From the NCBI RefSeq assembly GCF_029989365.1, contig NZ_JAPRAQ010000005.1, positions 124,001 to 188,000 on the forward strand: a DNA stretch of 64,000 bases. The letters are read 5' to 3'. Of this stretch, positions 54,665 through 64,000 are shown in pieces (position 1 is the stretch's first letter; each line of letters opens with the position of its first letter). The notes beneath the pieces are model-generated. The model worked only from the letters and a program-made list of their open reading frames with translations. It was not told the origin of the DNA and searched no databases. The stretch is from Bradyrhizobium sp. Arg816 (GTDB lineage: Bacteria > Pseudomonadota > Alphaproteobacteria > Rhizobiales > Xanthobacteraceae). Position numbers and translations under genes: made by a program.

Positions 54665-55765
54665 TCAGCGCGCTTGCAGCAACGACGGATCGAGCGGCCT
54701 CAATCGGGCCGCATCGAATGGCGACAAGTCTACAGGCGTCGCATCTTTGGCAATGAGCTGCGCCAGCGCTTCGCCGGTGGCGGGCGCGTTGAGGATGCCC
54801 CAGACATTGTGCCCGGTCGCAACATAGAGGCCTTCGCTCTGCGGCACCTTGCCGATCAACGGCAGGCCATCCTCGGTCACCGGTCGGAAGCAGGCCTGCT
54901 GCGCGATGATCTTTTCGGGACGAAACAGTGGCGACAGCCGTTCGCACATGATTTGCAGGCGCGCGATCGCATCGACGTCCGGCGTCACGGCCGCCGGATC
55001 GAGCGGCAGCGGCGCGATGTCCGAGAGTGCGGTGATATGCGTGCTGCCGTCGGCGCGTGGAAACACCTCGATCGACACGGCGCTGCCGTCCTCGTCATAC
55101 TCCAGGAACAACGCATCGGCCGGCACGTTGGGGCCGAGATCGTACACGATGCTCGGGCTGCGCTGGCCGTAGACAGCGGGCAGGGGCATCCATTGCGCGG
55201 CGAGCAGCGACCATGGTCCCATCGCGATCACGACAGCGTCCGCCTCAACGACGCTGCCTTCGACCTCGACACCCTTTGCGGTCGTGCCATTCGCATCGCG
55301 CACGATGCCCGTGATGCGGCCAACGCGAAGCTCGGCGCCTTGCGCGACTGCCGCGTTCATCACGGCCGACGTGAATTTGCGGGGATGAACGATCGCAGTC
55401 GTCTGCGTCGTACCGATGCGCTGCGCGATGACGACGCCGTTGGCGAGCCAGCCGAGCGCAGATGGTGCATTCCGGCGCGGATCACCGTCGGAAGCAACAA
55501 AGCCGCTATGCGCGGTCATCGGGCGATAGCCCCAATCACCGGCGATCTCCTGCGCCAGCTGCGCATGAAGCACAAAGCTCCGCCGGGCGAGTGCGTCGAG
55601 CGGCGAGCCGGCGCACCAGTCACGCGCCAGAAAGCCGCCGGCCTTGCCGGAGGCGGCGGCCGCGACCTCGGTCCGTTCGACCACGATGACCTCGATGCCG
55701 TGGCGCCGGAGAAACAAGGCGGTGCAGGCCCCGATCACGCCGCCGCCGCAGATCACAACGCGCAT
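54665..55765 (-). CDS. FAD-dependent amino-acid oxidase/dehydrogenase (DAO family)
   Basis: A 366-residue flavoprotein with GGGVIGACTALFLRRHGIEV at the N-terminus (G7, G9, G12) and ASGKAGGFLARDWC nearby, typical of the DAO superfamily (D-amino-acid, glycine or sarcosine oxidases). The start at complement 55765 is chosen because the FAD motif must lie near the N-terminus; the frame extends to 55810. It is located beside an amino-acid-type transporter, which fits an amino-acid substrate, but this is inferred. Confidence 0.88.
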   Translation of the reverse strand: MRVVICGGGVIGACTALFLRRHGIEVIVVERTEVAAAASGKAGGFLARDWCAGSPLDALARRSFVLHAQLAQEIAGDWGYRPMTAHSGFVASDGDPRRNAPSALGWLANGVVIAQRIGTTQTTAIVHPRKFTSAVMNAAVAQGAELRVGRITGIVRDANGTTAKGVEVEGSVVEADAVVIAMGPWSLLAAQWMPLPAVYGQRSPSIVYDLGPNVPADALFLEYDEDGSAVSIEVFPRADGSTHITALSDIAPLPLDPAAVTPDVDAIARLQIMCERLSPLFRPEKIIAQQACFRPVTEDGLPLIGKVPQSEGLYVATGHNVWGILNAPATGEALAQLIAKDATPVDLSPFDAARLRPLDPSLLQAR

Positions 55766-55867
55766 GGCTTGTTTCCTGACGATCCTCTTTGCATCGAAAG
55801 AACTATCCAAACAATTCGGCGCCGGCGAGGCACGCCGGCGCCGCGTCGTGATCCTGCTCGCCCCGCG

Positions 55868-57085
55868 TCAGCCTGGTCCTGCGCCCTGCGTCGCGGTATA
55901 CACCGCATAGAGCGACTGGCTCGCGGCCATGAACAGGCGGTTGCGCTTGGGGCCACCGAAGCAGACGTTGCCGCACACTTCCGGCAGGCGGATGCGGCCG
56001 AGCAGCTTGCCTTCCGGCGACCACACCGTCACGCCGTTATAGCCGACGGCGCGCCCCGCGTTGCTGGAGGCCCAGACATTGCCGTTGACGTCGCAGCGCA
56101 CGCCGTCGGGCCCGCACTTCACGCCGTCGATCACGCAGTCGCTGAACTTCTTCACGTTGGAGAGCTTGTTGTCTGCGCCGACGTCGAACACGAAGATCTC
56201 GCCCTTGCCGCCGGGCCCGGTGTCGCCCGGTCCCTTGCCGGTCGAGGCGACGTATAGCTTCTTGTAGTCGGGTGAGAAGCACAGGCCGTTGGGATCGGGC
56301 ACCTGGTCCTCGGTGACGACGAGGTCGATGCGGCCCGAGGGATCGATGCGATAACAGTTGGTCGGCAGCTCGCGCTTGCCCGGCACGAAGCCGGCCGGCT
56401 GTCCGATCCGCGGATTGAGCTTGCCGCCCGCATTGCTCGGGCCGCCCGCCACGTCGGGCTCGCCTTCATAGAGCTGGCCGCCATAGGGCGGGTCGGTGAA
56501 CCAGTAGCTGCCGTCGGGATGCGCGGCGACGTCGTTCGGCGAGTTCAGGCGTTTGCCCTGATAGGAGTCCGCGAGCACCGTGGCCGTGCCGTCGTGCTCG
56601 TAGCGCGTCACCCGCCGGGTCAGGTGTTCGCAGGAGAGCTGGCGGCCCTGGAAGTCGAACGAATTGCCGTTGGAATTGTTGGAGGGCGCGCGGAACACGC
56701 TGACGCGGCCGTCGTCCTCGGTCCAGCGCATCTGCCGGTTGTTGGGAATGTCGCTCCACAACAGATACCGGCCCTGCGCGCTCCAGGCCGGGCCTTCGGC
56801 CCACAACAGGCCGGTGTAGAGGCGCTTGATCGCGGTGTTGGGCTGCGCCAGGTCGTTGAAGGAGGGATCGACGGCGATGATGTCGGGGTCCCAGAAATAA
56901 GTCGTCGGCGCGCCGTTGGGGCCGAAATCGCGCGGCGGGGTGGTGATCGTCGTTGGCGGTGCGGCAGGTCCGGTCTGGGCCAGCGCGGGGCCGGCCACGG
57001 TCGCCGCAGCGCCGATCGCAAGTCCCCGCACAAGTGTTCGTCGTGAAAGCGCAGCATCCTGGTCACGCTGCTCTGGGCGTTTCAT
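55868..57085 (-). CDS. SMP-30/gluconolactonase-like beta-propeller protein with Tat signal
   Basis: A 405-residue protein with a twin-arginine leader (LSRRTLVRGLAIGAAATVAG). The SMP-30-like core has LLWAEGPAWSAQGRYLLWSDIPNNR (metal-site Glu), RQLSCEHLTRRVTRYEHDG, KRLNSPNDVAAHPDGSYWFTDPPYG and PDPNGLCFSPDYKKLYVA. The family hydrolyses sugar lactones or binds metals; the substrate is unknown. The start at complement 57085 follows GGGAGGACGCG; the frame is open to 57235 without support. Confidence 0.9.
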   Translation of the reverse strand: MKRPEQRDQDAALSRRTLVRGLAIGAAATVAGPALAQTGPAAPPTTITTPPRDFGPNGAPTTYFWDPDIIAVDPSFNDLAQPNTAIKRLYTGLLWAEGPAWSAQGRYLLWSDIPNNRQMRWTEDDGRVSVFRAPSNNSNGNSFDFQGRQLSCEHLTRRVTRYEHDGTATVLADSYQGKRLNSPNDVAAHPDGSYWFTDPPYGGQLYEGEPDVAGGPSNAGGKLNPRIGQPAGFVPGKRELPTNCYRIDPSGRIDLVVTEDQVPDPNGLCFSPDYKKLYVASTGKGPGDTGPGGKGEIFVFDVGADNKLSNVKKFSDCVIDGVKCGPDGVRCDVNGNVWASSNAGRAVGYNGVTVWSPEGKLLGRIRLPEVCGNVCFGGPKRNRLFMAASQSLYAVYTATQGAGPG

Positions 57086-57347
57086 CGCGTCCTCCCGGTT
57101 ATGTTCGGCTGGCCGGTTGATCCGGCCGAGCGGGCGAAGGTTAGTCCTGTCCGCGGCCGGTTGCGAGGGGCTGGTTCGCATCCTCCGCGCGATGCCGCGA
57201 GAACGCCGCAACATCGCCGCATTGCGGCTGTGCAAGGCGACAATTCGTCCCGCGCAGTTAACCGGGCGCGGTTTTAGGACCTGTCAAGCCTTGACCTCGC
57301 CCGCGATGCTGGCAGAACGTCGTGCAGGGGAAAAAGGTCGGAGCTTT

Positions 57348-57605
57348 ATGGTGCTAGGTGTCGTCGTCCTGATCATACTGCTCGCGATCGCGTTTGCGGC
57401 CGGCTATTTCACGCGCGGCCACGTCTCCCGCAAACGACGCGCGGAGGCGCGCCGCTGGCGCGAATATAGCGAGCCGGACTGGCTCCGCGCCGCCGCGCCG
57501 GCCAATACCAACGAGGCCGCAAACACCAACGCGGCTGCCACCGGCGAGCTCGGCCAGATGCTGGACCGTTGGGAAAGCCGGGCGCGCGCGCGCCGCGCGG
57601 GATAG
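57348..57605 (+). CDS. small single-pass membrane protein (85 aa)
   Basis: An 85-residue protein: a hydrophobic helix at about 4-23, then a basic stretch (RGHVSRKRRAEARRWREY) and an Asn/Ala/Thr-rich tail. It should be inner-membrane anchored with a cytoplasmic tail. ATG 57348 has GGAG 5 bp upstream. No family is recognised. Confidence 0.65.
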   Translation: MVLGVVVLIILLAIAFAAGYFTRGHVSRKRRAEARRWREYSEPDWLRAAAPANTNEAANTNAAATGELGQMLDRWESRARARRAG

Positions 57606-57922
57606 CCTGACCGCGACGCGGGTGAGGGGAGCCACATCCGGGCGACCTTTCCCCCTATCGCTCCGATCTCGTGGGTCCCTCGCGCTGTCCGACGACCCCG
57701 TCATATTCCCATCCCGTGAATTCGGATTTGCCATATGGTTCGTGCGATGACCACCGGTCGCCGCGTCGCACATTGCAGATCTGGCGGCAGGTCAGTCCTT
57801 CTGACCATCTTTTGGCGTTGCGGTTGCAGCCATTTCTCGTCTAGAAACGGCGCATCGGGCTTCCCGGCAACCAACCGTCAACGGTTTTGACCGAGGATTT
57901 GAGGGCTCAAAAGGGTCTGGCA
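57606..57922. other. 317-bp region upstream of the leuA leader
   Basis: No gene is supported. It should contain the leuA promoter. A small dyad AACCGT-CA-ACGGTT at 57873-57886 lies 37 bp before the leader ATG and could be an operator. Confidence 0.5.
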
Positions 57923-58042
57923 ATGCTGATTCGCGGCCAAATCGATGGGATTTCGGGGGAGGTGGCTGTGGCCGCCGCCACGATCCCGGCCGCGCTGCTG
58001 CCCACCCTCCTGATTGGCGGCCTTCTTCTTACTTGCCCCTGA
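57923..58042 (+). CDS. candidate leucine-responsive leader peptide
   Basis: A 39-codon frame with an AGGG about 8 bp upstream. The second half (PAALLPTLLIGGLLLTCP) is packed with Leu, Ile and Val codons, including three consecutive CTT near the end, and lies 108 bp before leuA. Branched-chain-rich leaders of this kind precede leuA/ilv genes regulated by ribosome stalling. The stop TGA overlaps one arm of a stem. Frame and composition fit, but translation is not proven. Confidence 0.5.
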   Translation: MLIRGQIDGISGEVAVAAATIPAALLPTLLIGGLLLTCP

Positions 58043-58113
58043 GGGCCGGCTGGGCGCCACGCGCCTGGGCGCTCAGGGGTTGGTCGAGATCACCGGACAC
58101 CTCTAGCGCCCAG
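58036..58113 (+). promoter_or_regulatory. candidate leuA attenuator with alternative stems
   Basis: Stem A pairs CCCCTGAG (58036-58043) with CTCAGGGG (58072-58079). Stem B pairs CTGGGCGCT (58065-58073) with AGCGCCCAG (58105-58113). The stems share bases 58072-58073 and cannot form together cleanly; a second CTGGGCGC (58050-58057) offers a further alternative. The leader stop codon lies within stem A. There is no U-run after stem B, so any control might act on translation or through Rho. Confidence 0.45.
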
Positions 58114-58150
58114 ACCACTGACGGCGCACAAGCTCAAAAGGAATTCTGCA

Positions 58151-59713
<1,563 letters not shown>

Positions 59714-59740
59714 CGCTCCAACCTCTCCAGTTCATCGGCA

Positions 59741-59769
59741 AACGCGGCGTCTTTGGCGCCGCGTTTTTT
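59741..59769 (+). terminator. rho-independent terminator of leuA
   Basis: Stem ACGCGGCG (59742-59749) / CGCCGCGT (59757-59764) with a 7-nt loop and a T-run at 59764-59769, 28 bp after the leuA stop. Confidence 0.9.
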
Positions 59770-59820
59770 GTTTGGGGTCTTTAAGATGTGGAACGAGGGC
59801 GCATCACCGCAAGATTGTTA

Positions 59821-59837
59821 TTATCATGTCATGTTAA
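59821..59837. promoter_or_regulatory. 17-bp palindrome, copy 1 (TTATCATGTCATGTTAA)
   Basis: Differs from the perfect dyad at 60217-60233 at one base. Both lie 50-115 bp before a start codon preceded by CTGCTGGAGAATT. It is a shared candidate operator or promoter element. Confidence 0.5.
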
Positions 59838-59952
59838 CATATCATTAACCGACAGTGTCCCGGGCCTTGGCCGATCGTGCCGGTCTGTCCCCCGTCGTAT
59901 CCTGACGCAGCAGAGCATGCCCGTCTGCCGGGCCCGCTGCTGGAGAATTGAA

Positions 59953-60105
59953 ATGCCGCTGTCCGCGCATGTTGCGACGTTGCACTTGCTCGGCCAATAC
60001 ACCGCCGCCGATTTTGCCATCGCGTCGGACGAACATGGCGGCACCCTGCTCACCGATCCGGCGCTTGCACCGCAGGTTGAGCTTGCACCGGCGCTGCATG
60101 GCTAA
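59953..60105 (+). CDS. 50-residue mini-protein: N-terminus and C-terminal tail of the large repeat protein
   Basis: A 50-residue frame whose first five residues (MPLSA) and last 45 residues match the N- and C-termini of the 1200-residue protein at 60284-63886 (36 of 45 tail residues identical). Everything between is missing. Upstream sequence, including the palindrome and TGGAGAATT before the ATG, is shared with that gene. Most DNA differences in the tail are at third positions, suggesting constraint. It could be a stand-alone type I secretion signal, a decoy, or a decayed remnant that still reads through. Confidence 0.6.
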   Translation: MPLSAHVATLHLLGQYTAADFAIASDEHGGTLLTDPALAPQVELAPALHG

Positions 60106-60140
60106 GGCCGGGAAGGCCAAGGTGCTGTAGTTGCGGGAAT

Positions 60141-60165
60141 GCGGCGCCCTCGGCGTCGCGTTTTT
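60141..60165 (+). terminator. rho-independent terminator of the mini-gene
   Basis: Stem GCGGCGCC / GGCGTCGC (one G-U pair) with a 3-nt loop, then GTTTTT, 36 bp after the mini-gene stop. It shows the mini-gene has a transcription unit of its own. Confidence 0.8.
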
Positions 60166-60216
60166 CGTTTGACACACGATCACGTTATGCGGGGGTGCAT
60201 CGCAATAAATATGTTA

Positions 60217-60233
60217 TTAACATGTCATGTTAA
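60217..60233. promoter_or_regulatory. 17-bp perfect palindrome, copy 2 (TTAACATGTCATGTTAA)
   Basis: Perfect dyad with a single central base, 50 bp before the ATG of the large repeat protein. Flanks are conserved with copy 1 (TGTTATTA before, CATTAACCG after). Confidence 0.55.
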
Positions 60234-60283
60234 CGTCCCATTAACCGGTAGCGTCGCGCGCCCTCGCTGCTGGAGAATTTGGA

Positions 60284-63200
60284 ATGCCCCTTTCCGCTGG
60301 TTCGATCGCCTTCACCGGATTCAACGGCGACGGCAACGAAAATTTGTCCTTTGTCGCCCTGACCGACATCCCGCAGGGCACTGTCATCAATTTCACCGAC
60401 AGCAACTGGAACGGCTCCGCCTTCGCAACCGGCAGCAACGCCGAGAGCACGATCGCCTGGACCGCGACCGGCGCGATTCCCGCCGGCACCGTCATCGACA
60501 TCAACAATATCGGCAAGGGCACGTTCGGCACCAGTGCCGGCTCGGCGACCTTCACCAACGCCAACAACACCGGCCTGTCCAACGACAGCGAGGTCGTCTA
60601 CGCCTATGTCGGCACCTCGACGGCGCCGACCTTCCTCGCCGCGATCTCCAATGTCGGCTATGCGACCAGCGACGGCACGCTGACCGGCACGGGCCTCGTT
60701 GCCGGCCAGACCGCGGTCGGCTTCACCGGCGGCCTCGATATCGTCGGCTATAACGGTCCGCGCTCGGGCTTCGCCAGCTTCGCCGACTACCTCGCCGCGA
60801 TCGGCAACACCGCCAATTGGGCCACCCAGAACGGCAGCGGCGACCAGAGCACCGACGGCACCACGCCCGACGCGCCGTTCCCGACCACCGCCTTCACCGT
60901 GGCCGCGCCCGCCACGCAGACGATCTCGTTCTCGTCGCCGAGCGTGTCGGTTGCCGAGGGGCAGAGCGGCACCAAGACCATGACTTTCACGGTTCTGCGG
61001 ACCGGCGGCACCACCGGCGTGCTCAGCTTCTCCGGCAGCTTCGCCGCCGGCACCACCGATGCGGCCGATTTCGGCGGCACGCTGCCGGCCTCGACCTTCA
61101 GCGGCAGCTTCGCCGACGGTGCGTCCTCGGCGACCATCACCATCACGATCTCCGGCGACACCACCGCAGAGCCCGACGAGAGTTTTACGCTCACGCTCAC
61201 CAGCGCCAGCAATCCGGGCGCGGCGGTCACGATCGGCACCGCGACGGCGACCGGCACCATTGCCAATGACGACGGCACTCTCGTCTCCGGCAACTCGTCG
61301 AACCCGATCACGCTGGCGAACAACGATCATCTGACCGTCCTCGCCGGCGCGACCCTGTCGGGCTCGACCCCGGTCACCTGGATCGGCGGCAGCACCTCGC
61401 CCGGCGCGCTGGTCGACAATTCCGGCACCATCACCGGCACCAGCCGCGCGATCGCCACCAGCGGCTCGGCGAGCGGCAGCCTCACCATCAACAACAAGGC
61501 CGGCGCCACCATCACCGCGACCAAGGATGCGGTGAAGATCTCGAACCTGGTCTCGGGCAAGAGCGGCACCTTCACCGTCAACAACGAGGGCACGATCTCA
61601 TCGACGGGGACCGGCAGCAATGCCGGCCAGGCGCTCGATCTCGACGACATCAATTCGAGCGGCGCCAATACCGTCATCAACAACGCGGCCACCGGCGTGA
61701 TCTCGGCGGCCGATGCCGACGCGATCCGGCCCGGCGCCCACGCCACCATCAACAATTACGGCCAGATCGTCAGCCACAATGCCTCGGCGGCCTCGTCCGG
61801 CAACGACGCGATCGACTTCCAGTCGGTCAACACCGGCGGCGTGGTCAACAACTACGCCGGCGGAATCATCGACGGCGCCCGCCACGGCATCACCGGCGAC
61901 CAGCCGATCACCGTCAACAACGACGGCACGATCACCGGCCGCAGCGGCTCCGGCATCAACATGGACAGCGCGCCGAACTCGACGACGACAGTGACCAATC
62001 GCGGCACCATCACCGGCACGGCCGTCGGCGGTGCCGACGCCGACGGCGTCGATGTCGACGGTCTGGTCTCGATCGACAATTTCGGGACGATCGCGGCGGT
62101 CGGCCTGACCAGCGGCGCCAACGGCCTCAACGAGGCGCTCGCGATCGGCGGCGGCTTCGTCCACAACGAGGTGGGTGGCCTCATCATCAGCGATCAGCGC
62201 GCGATCACCGTGGACGACAGCAATGACGGTAGCGCCTTCGGCGTCATGACCATCATCAACGACGGCACGATCCGCGGCAACAACGGCGAGGCGATCTCGA
62301 TCGTCGGCACCTTCGGCGACACCGTCACCAACACGGGCAGCATTTTCGGCAGCGTCGCCACCGACGGCGGCAACGATACGCTCACCAACAGCGGCTCCAT
62401 CGTCGGTGACGTCTCGATGGGCGCAGGCGACGACAGCATCAATCTCGCCACCGCTTCGATCGTCACCGGCACGATCGACGGCGGCGACGGCGTGGACACG
62501 CTGGTGCTGTCGGGCAGTGGCTCCGGTTCGCTCCTTGGCACGGTCGTCAATGTCGAGAAGCTCGACGTCCAGAGCGGCGTCTGGCGGATCAAGGACGCGG
62601 CCGGCTATTCTGACATCCGGGTCGAAAGCGGCGCGGCGGTCGTGCTGGAGGGCTCGGCCAATGGAATGGTGGTTGCTGCGGGCGCCGCGCAGCTGGTGTT
62701 CGGTCTGGCCTCGAACTCCGTGATCTCGGGCAATCAGTACATCCAGATCGGCGGCTCGGCCAACGGCACGACGGTCGAGGCCGGCGGCGAGCAGGATATC
62801 CTCGGCGGTGGTATCGCGACCAACACCACCGTGGACGGCGGCACCCAGAACGTCTTCGGCGTTGCGATCCAGACCACGGTCGCGAATGGCGGCATCCAGC
62901 ACGTTCACAACAATGCTTTCAACACCATCGTCAATGCCGGGGGTGAGCAGAACGTCTACATCGACGGGAGTGCGACCGGGTCCACCATCAATGCCGGCGG
63001 CATCCAGATCGATTGGGGCTTCACGATCATCACGACGATCAGCGGCGGCGGTCAGTACGTGTTCGGCTCGGCGAGCCTCACGACGATCAATTCGGGCCTG
63101 CAGGCCGTCGAGAGCGGCGGCACGGCCTCGGACACGACGATCCATGGCGGCAGGCAGGATGTCTATTTGGGTGGAACCGCGATCAACACCACGATGGATG

Positions 63201-63886
63201 GTGGTGTCCAGTCGGTCTATGGCGGCACGGTGGTCCAGACCACGATCAGCAATGGTGCCCTCCAGTGTCTCCACGGCAACGCGTCGATGACGACGGTCAA
63301 CGCCGGCAGCCTGCAGAACGTCTACGCCGACGGTGCTGCGACCGGCACCACGATCAATGCCGGCGGAGTCCAGGTCGATTGGGGCGCCGCCAACGCCACC
63401 ATCATCAACGGCGGCGTGCAATATGTGTATGGCAGCGCGACCGGCACGACGGTCCTGGCCGGCACGCAGCACGTGCAGGCCGGCGGCAGCGCGGATGACA
63501 CCACGATCGGCTCGGGCGCGCTCGCCTTTGTCCATGCGGGTGGCACGATCGACGATGTGATCTTCGCCGGTCCCAATGCTTCGCTGGTGTTGGCCCAGGC
63601 GTCGGCCTTCACGGGAACGATCTCCGGCTGGCAGGACCATGACAGCCTCGATCTCGGCGACATCCTGTTCAACGACAGCCTGACCTCGCTGGCCTATGCG
63701 CAGAATGGCGACAACACCGGCGGCACGCTGACGGTTTCCGACGGTACCCACGTCGCGACGCTGCACTTGCTCGGTCAGTACAGCGCGGCCGATTTCGCGC
63801 TGTCCTCGGACGGGCACGGCGGTACCCTGATCACCGATCCGGCGATCGCGCAGCAGGCCCAACTCGCGCCGGCGCTGCACGGCTGA
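60284..63886 (+). CDS. 1200-residue Calx-beta/beta-helix/AIDA-repeat surface protein, probably type I secreted
   Basis: No Sec signal and no autotransporter barrel are visible. Residues 1-210 form a domain starting SIAFTGFNGDGNENLSFVAL. A Calx-beta domain spans about 213-330 (PSVSVAEGQSG, DTTAEPDESFTLTLT). A long region, about 335-750, has repeated NN.GTI strands of a parallel beta-helix with RTX-like GGDGVDTLVL near 730. About 800-1095 carries AIDA-type repeats (GG..TTV..GG.Q.V). The last 45 residues (HVATLHLLGQYSAADF...) are shared with the mini-gene and resemble C-terminal type I secretion signals. A role in adhesion or biofilm is inferred from domains. ATG 60284 follows TGGAGAATTT. Confidence 0.88.
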   Translation: MPLSAGSIAFTGFNGDGNENLSFVALTDIPQGTVINFTDSNWNGSAFATGSNAESTIAWTATGAIPAGTVIDINNIGKGTFGTSAGSATFTNANNTGLSNDSEVVYAYVGTSTAPTFLAAISNVGYATSDGTLTGTGLVAGQTAVGFTGGLDIVGYNGPRSGFASFADYLAAIGNTANWATQNGSGDQSTDGTTPDAPFPTTAFTVAAPATQTISFSSPSVSVAEGQSGTKTMTFTVLRTGGTTGVLSFSGSFAAGTTDAADFGGTLPASTFSGSFADGASSATITITISGDTTAEPDESFTLTLTSASNPGAAVTIGTATATGTIANDDGTLVSGNSSNPITLANNDHLTVLAGATLSGSTPVTWIGGSTSPGALVDNSGTITGTSRAIATSGSASGSLTINNKAGATITATKDAVKISNLVSGKSGTFTVNNEGTISSTGTGSNAGQALDLDDINSSGANTVINNAATGVISAADADAIRPGAHATINNYGQIVSHNASAASSGNDAIDFQSVNTGGVVNNYAGGIIDGARHGITGDQPITVNNDGTITGRSGSGINMDSAPNSTTTVTNRGTITGTAVGGADADGVDVDGLVSIDNFGTIAAVGLTSGANGLNEALAIGGGFVHNEVGGLIISDQRAITVDDSNDGSAFGVMTIINDGTIRGNNGEAISIVGTFGDTVTNTGSIFGSVATDGGNDTLTNSGSIVGDVSMGAGDDSINLATASIVTGTIDGGDGVDTLVLSGSGSGSLLGTVVNVEKLDVQSGVWRIKDAAGYSDIRVESGAAVVLEGSANGMVVAAGAAQLVFGLASNSVISGNQYIQIGGSANGTTVEAGGEQDILGGGIATNTTVDGGTQNVFGVAIQTTVANGGIQHVHNNAFNTIVNAGGEQNVYIDGSATGSTINAGGIQIDWGFTIITTISGGGQYVFGSASLTTINSGLQAVESGGTASDTTIHGGRQDVYLGGTAINTTMDGGVQSVYGGTVVQTTISNGALQCLHGNASMTTVNAGSLQNVYADGAATGTTINAGGVQVDWGAANATIINGGVQYVYGSATGTTVLAGTQHVQAGGSADDTTIGSGALAFVHAGGTIDDVIFAGPNASLVLAQASAFTGTISGWQDHDSLDLGDILFNDSLTSLAYAQNGDNTGGTLTVSDGTHVATLHLLGQYSAADFALSSDGHGGTLITDPAIAQQAQLAPALHG

Positions 63887-63905
63887 TGTTGCGAGCGGCG
63901 GCAAC

Positions 63906-63934
63906 GGCGATGGCGGGGTTTCCCTGCCATCGCC
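63906..63934 (+). terminator. hairpin after the large surface-protein gene
   Basis: A 13-bp stem (63906-63918 with 63922-63934, one G-U pair) and a 3-nt loop, 20 bp after the stop. No U-tract is present. The rest of the window to 64000 holds no gene. Confidence 0.6.
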
Positions 63935-64000
63935 CTGCGTGAGCCAGTCCGGCAGGTTTCGCCTCCGGATACCGCATTTTTGCAAGCCGCCCCCTGCTAA

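Noticed and set aside
59788..59952. N-terminal extension of the mini-gene frame from 59788
   Set aside because: The sequence aligns with the non-coding upstream region of the large gene, and TGGAGAATT sits directly before ATG 59953.
62740..63520. Regular repeats resembling a CRISPR array
   Set aside because: The repeats are in frame, degenerate at DNA level and encode AIDA-type protein repeats; there are no constant direct repeats with unique spacers and no cas genes.
60230..63985. Long minus-strand frames antisense to the surface-protein gene
   Set aside because: They reflect the repetitive GC-rich coding sequence of the plus strand; low-complexity Arg/Asp/Ala composition and no start signal.

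Overview
The window reads as a chromosomal segment of a high-GC alphaproteobacterium, most like Bradyrhizobium or a close Rhizobiales relative. The support is strongly GC-biased codon use, a dense set of ABC transporters for amino acids and sulfonates, several Tat-type leaders, a PPK2 kinase, SemiSWEET, GlgA/GlgC, and families of GC-rich palindromic intergenic repeats. I see no rRNA, tRNA, CRISPR array, phage or intact insertion sequence. The genus is an inference from gene content, not from a marker gene.

Layout. 0-7.6 kb: tail of an unknown gene, a Nudix-like protein, a complete LivKGFHM-type ABC operon ending in an overlapping polyphosphate kinase 2, then a convergent exported metallo-beta-lactamase-fold protein. 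8.3-13.6 kb: a large MscS-family channel, a TctC-type binding protein and an NAD malic enzyme. 13.7-21.8 kb: a BlaI repressor overlapping an unusual M56 peptidase (two duplicated domains around a VHL-beta-like domain), a serine hydrolase with a PDZ domain, then a DUF1800/DUF1501 pair. A BlaI-type operator appears to lie in front of both blaI and the DUF1800 gene. 21.9-29.5 kb: an RlpA lipoprotein, small hypotheticals, a Baeyer-Villiger monooxygenase fused to an esterase, a carboxylesterase-like protein that lacks its nucleophilic serine, and a DODA-type dioxygenase. 29.7-32.7 kb: SemiSWEET and a glgC-glgA operon read leftward.

33-41.2 kb: a sulfonate/sulfur-acquisition locus. A leftward SsuA-like binding protein faces a rightward operon of a Tat-exported binding protein, permease, ATPase, acyl-CoA-dehydrogenase-like flavoprotein, LLM monooxygenase and a second SsuA-like protein. 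41.7-48.3 kb: a CmcJ/NvfI-family oxygenase, a second RlpA-like protein, a Gfo/Idh/MocA oxidoreductase, an orphan Liv-type binding protein and a class II UvrA. 48.5-54.4 kb: a second Liv-type operon, read leftward, in which LivG and LivF are one polypeptide and two closely related binding proteins flank the membrane genes. 54.7-57.6 kb: a DAO-type oxidase, an SMP-30-like protein and a small membrane protein.

57.6-64 kb: leuA, preceded by a short Leu/Ile/Val-rich reading frame and mutually exclusive stems (a candidate attenuator). It is followed by a duplicated unit. The first copy is a 50-residue mini-gene that keeps only the first five residues and the C-terminal tail of its neighbour. The second is a 1200-residue Calx-beta/beta-helix/AIDA-repeat protein, probably secreted by type I. 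Both copies carry the same 17-bp palindrome upstream.
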